This document shows, in pieces, positions 63,454-64,000 of a stretch of 64,000 nt of DNA (within the stretch, counting starts at the first letter, position 1; the number at the start of each line of letters is the position of its first letter). Under the pieces are notes generated by a model. That model was not told the DNA's origin, ran no database searches, and saw only the letters and a list, made by a program, of their open reading frames with translations. The position numbers and the translations under genes were made by a program. The stretch covers positions 20,874 through 84,873 of the forward strand of contig JAEZDC010000072.1 in assembly GCA_023429825.1 (NCBI GenBank), read 5' to 3'. Source of the stretch: Bacteroidota bacterium (GTDB lineage Bacteria; Bacteroidota; Bacteroidia; Chitinophagales; Chitinophagaceae).

Positions 63454-64000
63454 TGATGCTTCCTGGAAAAACCACCTGGAGAACAGCTTCTGTGTATAGG
63501 GAAACAAGTGATGCAATAACCATTGTTTTTGATACGGATGCAAAGCCTTTCAACTATAAGGCAGGACAATTTGTAACGATACACCTTGTTATTGATGGGG
63601 AAGCTGTATCCAGGTCTTATTCGCTCAGCTCGTGTCCGGATAGTGATGAGAAACCTTCTATCACCGTGAAGCGTATCGAGGATGGACTGGTGAGTAATTA
63701 CATTTTCCGGCATGCTGAAGAGATAAAGACCTGGATCATGGAAGGACCGTTTGGAGAATTTTATCCGGGAACGGAAGTGGATGCATCGCAGCATGTTTTT
63801 CTCCTTGCTGCGGGAAGTGGGATAACACCGCTGTTTTCCATTTTGAAATACCTGCTGGAAAATACAGCGGTTCAGGTAACCTTACTATACAGTTCAAAAA
63901 CATGGCAGGAGACAATCTTCAGATCGGTATTGAGCTACCTGGAAAAAATGTATGCTGAGCGGCTTATCATTATTTACTTTTTTACGGGCCGGGATGGCAG
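63453..64000 (+). CDS. FNR/ferredoxin reductase-like oxidoreductase, 5' part only
   Basis: The frame from ATG 63453 runs open to the window end (182 codons so far). It shows the FAD-binding barrel motif RSYSLSSCP (typical RxYS) and the start of the NAD(P)-binding domain with LLAAGSGITPLFSI. This is the layout of PaaE- and flavohaemoprotein-type reductases that pass electrons from NAD(P)H to a ferredoxin domain or other acceptor; a C-terminal 2Fe-2S domain, if present, lies beyond the window. The ATG overlaps the MFS stop, so both genes are one operon. Confidence 0.85.
   Translation, partial: MMLPGKTTWRTASVYRETSDAITIVFDTDAKPFNYKAGQFVTIHLVIDGEAVSRSYSLSSCPDSDEKPSITVKRIEDGLVSNYIFRHAEEIKTWIMEGPFGEFYPGTEVDASQHVFLLAAGSGITPLFSILKYLLENTAVQVTLLYSSKTWQETIFRSVLSYLEKMYAERLIIIYFFTGRDG

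Noticed and set aside
1..64000. CRISPR arrays, tRNA and rRNA genes
   Set aside because: I looked for regularly spaced repeats and for cloverleaf or conserved rRNA sequence and saw none; a tRNA-like GGTTCGAATC at 8426-8435 lacks the remaining arms.

Overview
The window comes from the chromosome of a member of the Bacteroidota, most likely a Chitinophagaceae-like bacterium. The evidence is indirect: exported proteins often have signal peptides ending in -SQ or -AQ, Shine-Dalgarno sequences are weak, there are Rhs proteins of the DUF6443 type, and DUF6010, DUF2147 and BlaI/BlaR-type genes occur alongside HMA-AraC regulators. The first 40 kb is AT-rich and mostly accessory DNA. The last 20 kb is visibly richer in GC and densely coding. 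No rRNA, tRNA, CRISPR array or integrase gene was recognised.

Layout. (1) 0.2-8.4 kb: a tight same-strand trio of rmuC, a 1941-residue SF1 helicase with DUF4011 and Vsr-like nuclease regions, and a voltage-gated potassium-type channel; this is a candidate defence operon. (2) 8.5-17.4 kb: DUF4365 and DUF2971 genes, then a chain of integron-like gene cassettes. The two ends of each of three successive cassettes are reverse complements of each other, and the junctions carry related imperfect hairpins. The largest cassette carries an AraC regulator, a hexapeptide acetyltransferase and an alpha/beta hydrolase between two hairpins with conserved loops and covarying stems. (3) 17.9-20.8 kb: an ECF sigma factor, a membrane partner and an S41 peptidase. 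(4) 20.8-25 kb: decayed DNA, including a broken membrane LuxR-type regulator and other gene remnants. (5) 25-39 kb, minus strand: an Rhs/polymorphic-toxin region. It holds an orphan Rhs tip with an M91-like protease, REP elements with their RAYT transposase, long direct repeats around a small membrane gene, a full Rhs protein with a lipase tip followed by an overlapping ankyrin gene, a glutathione-peroxidase-like protein lacking its catalytic cysteine, a frameshifted Rhs-like surface protein and a coiled-coil/barrel protein.

(6) 39.4-42 kb: BlaI repressor and a BlaR1-like M56 protease fused to a peptidoglycan amidase, with a pair of palindromic operators. (7) 42-48.6 kb: the first of three HMA-AraC regulators, a 39-residue cysteine-rich metallothionein-like peptide, small exported proteins, and a GlxA / DJ-1 lipoprotein / serine hydrolase group. 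(8) 48.7-61.9 kb: a heavy-metal (probably copper or silver) resistance locus. It encodes an RND pump, a metal-binding lipoprotein, an adaptor, a TolC-type channel, a His-rich protein, an HMA chaperone, a CopA-type P-ATPase and two more HMA-AraC regulators. An ATTGTATAAC-like box recurs upstream of several of these genes and of the metallothionein-like gene, suggesting one metal regulon. (9) 62-64 kb: a DHA2-type MFS exporter and the start of a ferredoxin-reductase-like gene cut by the window edge.
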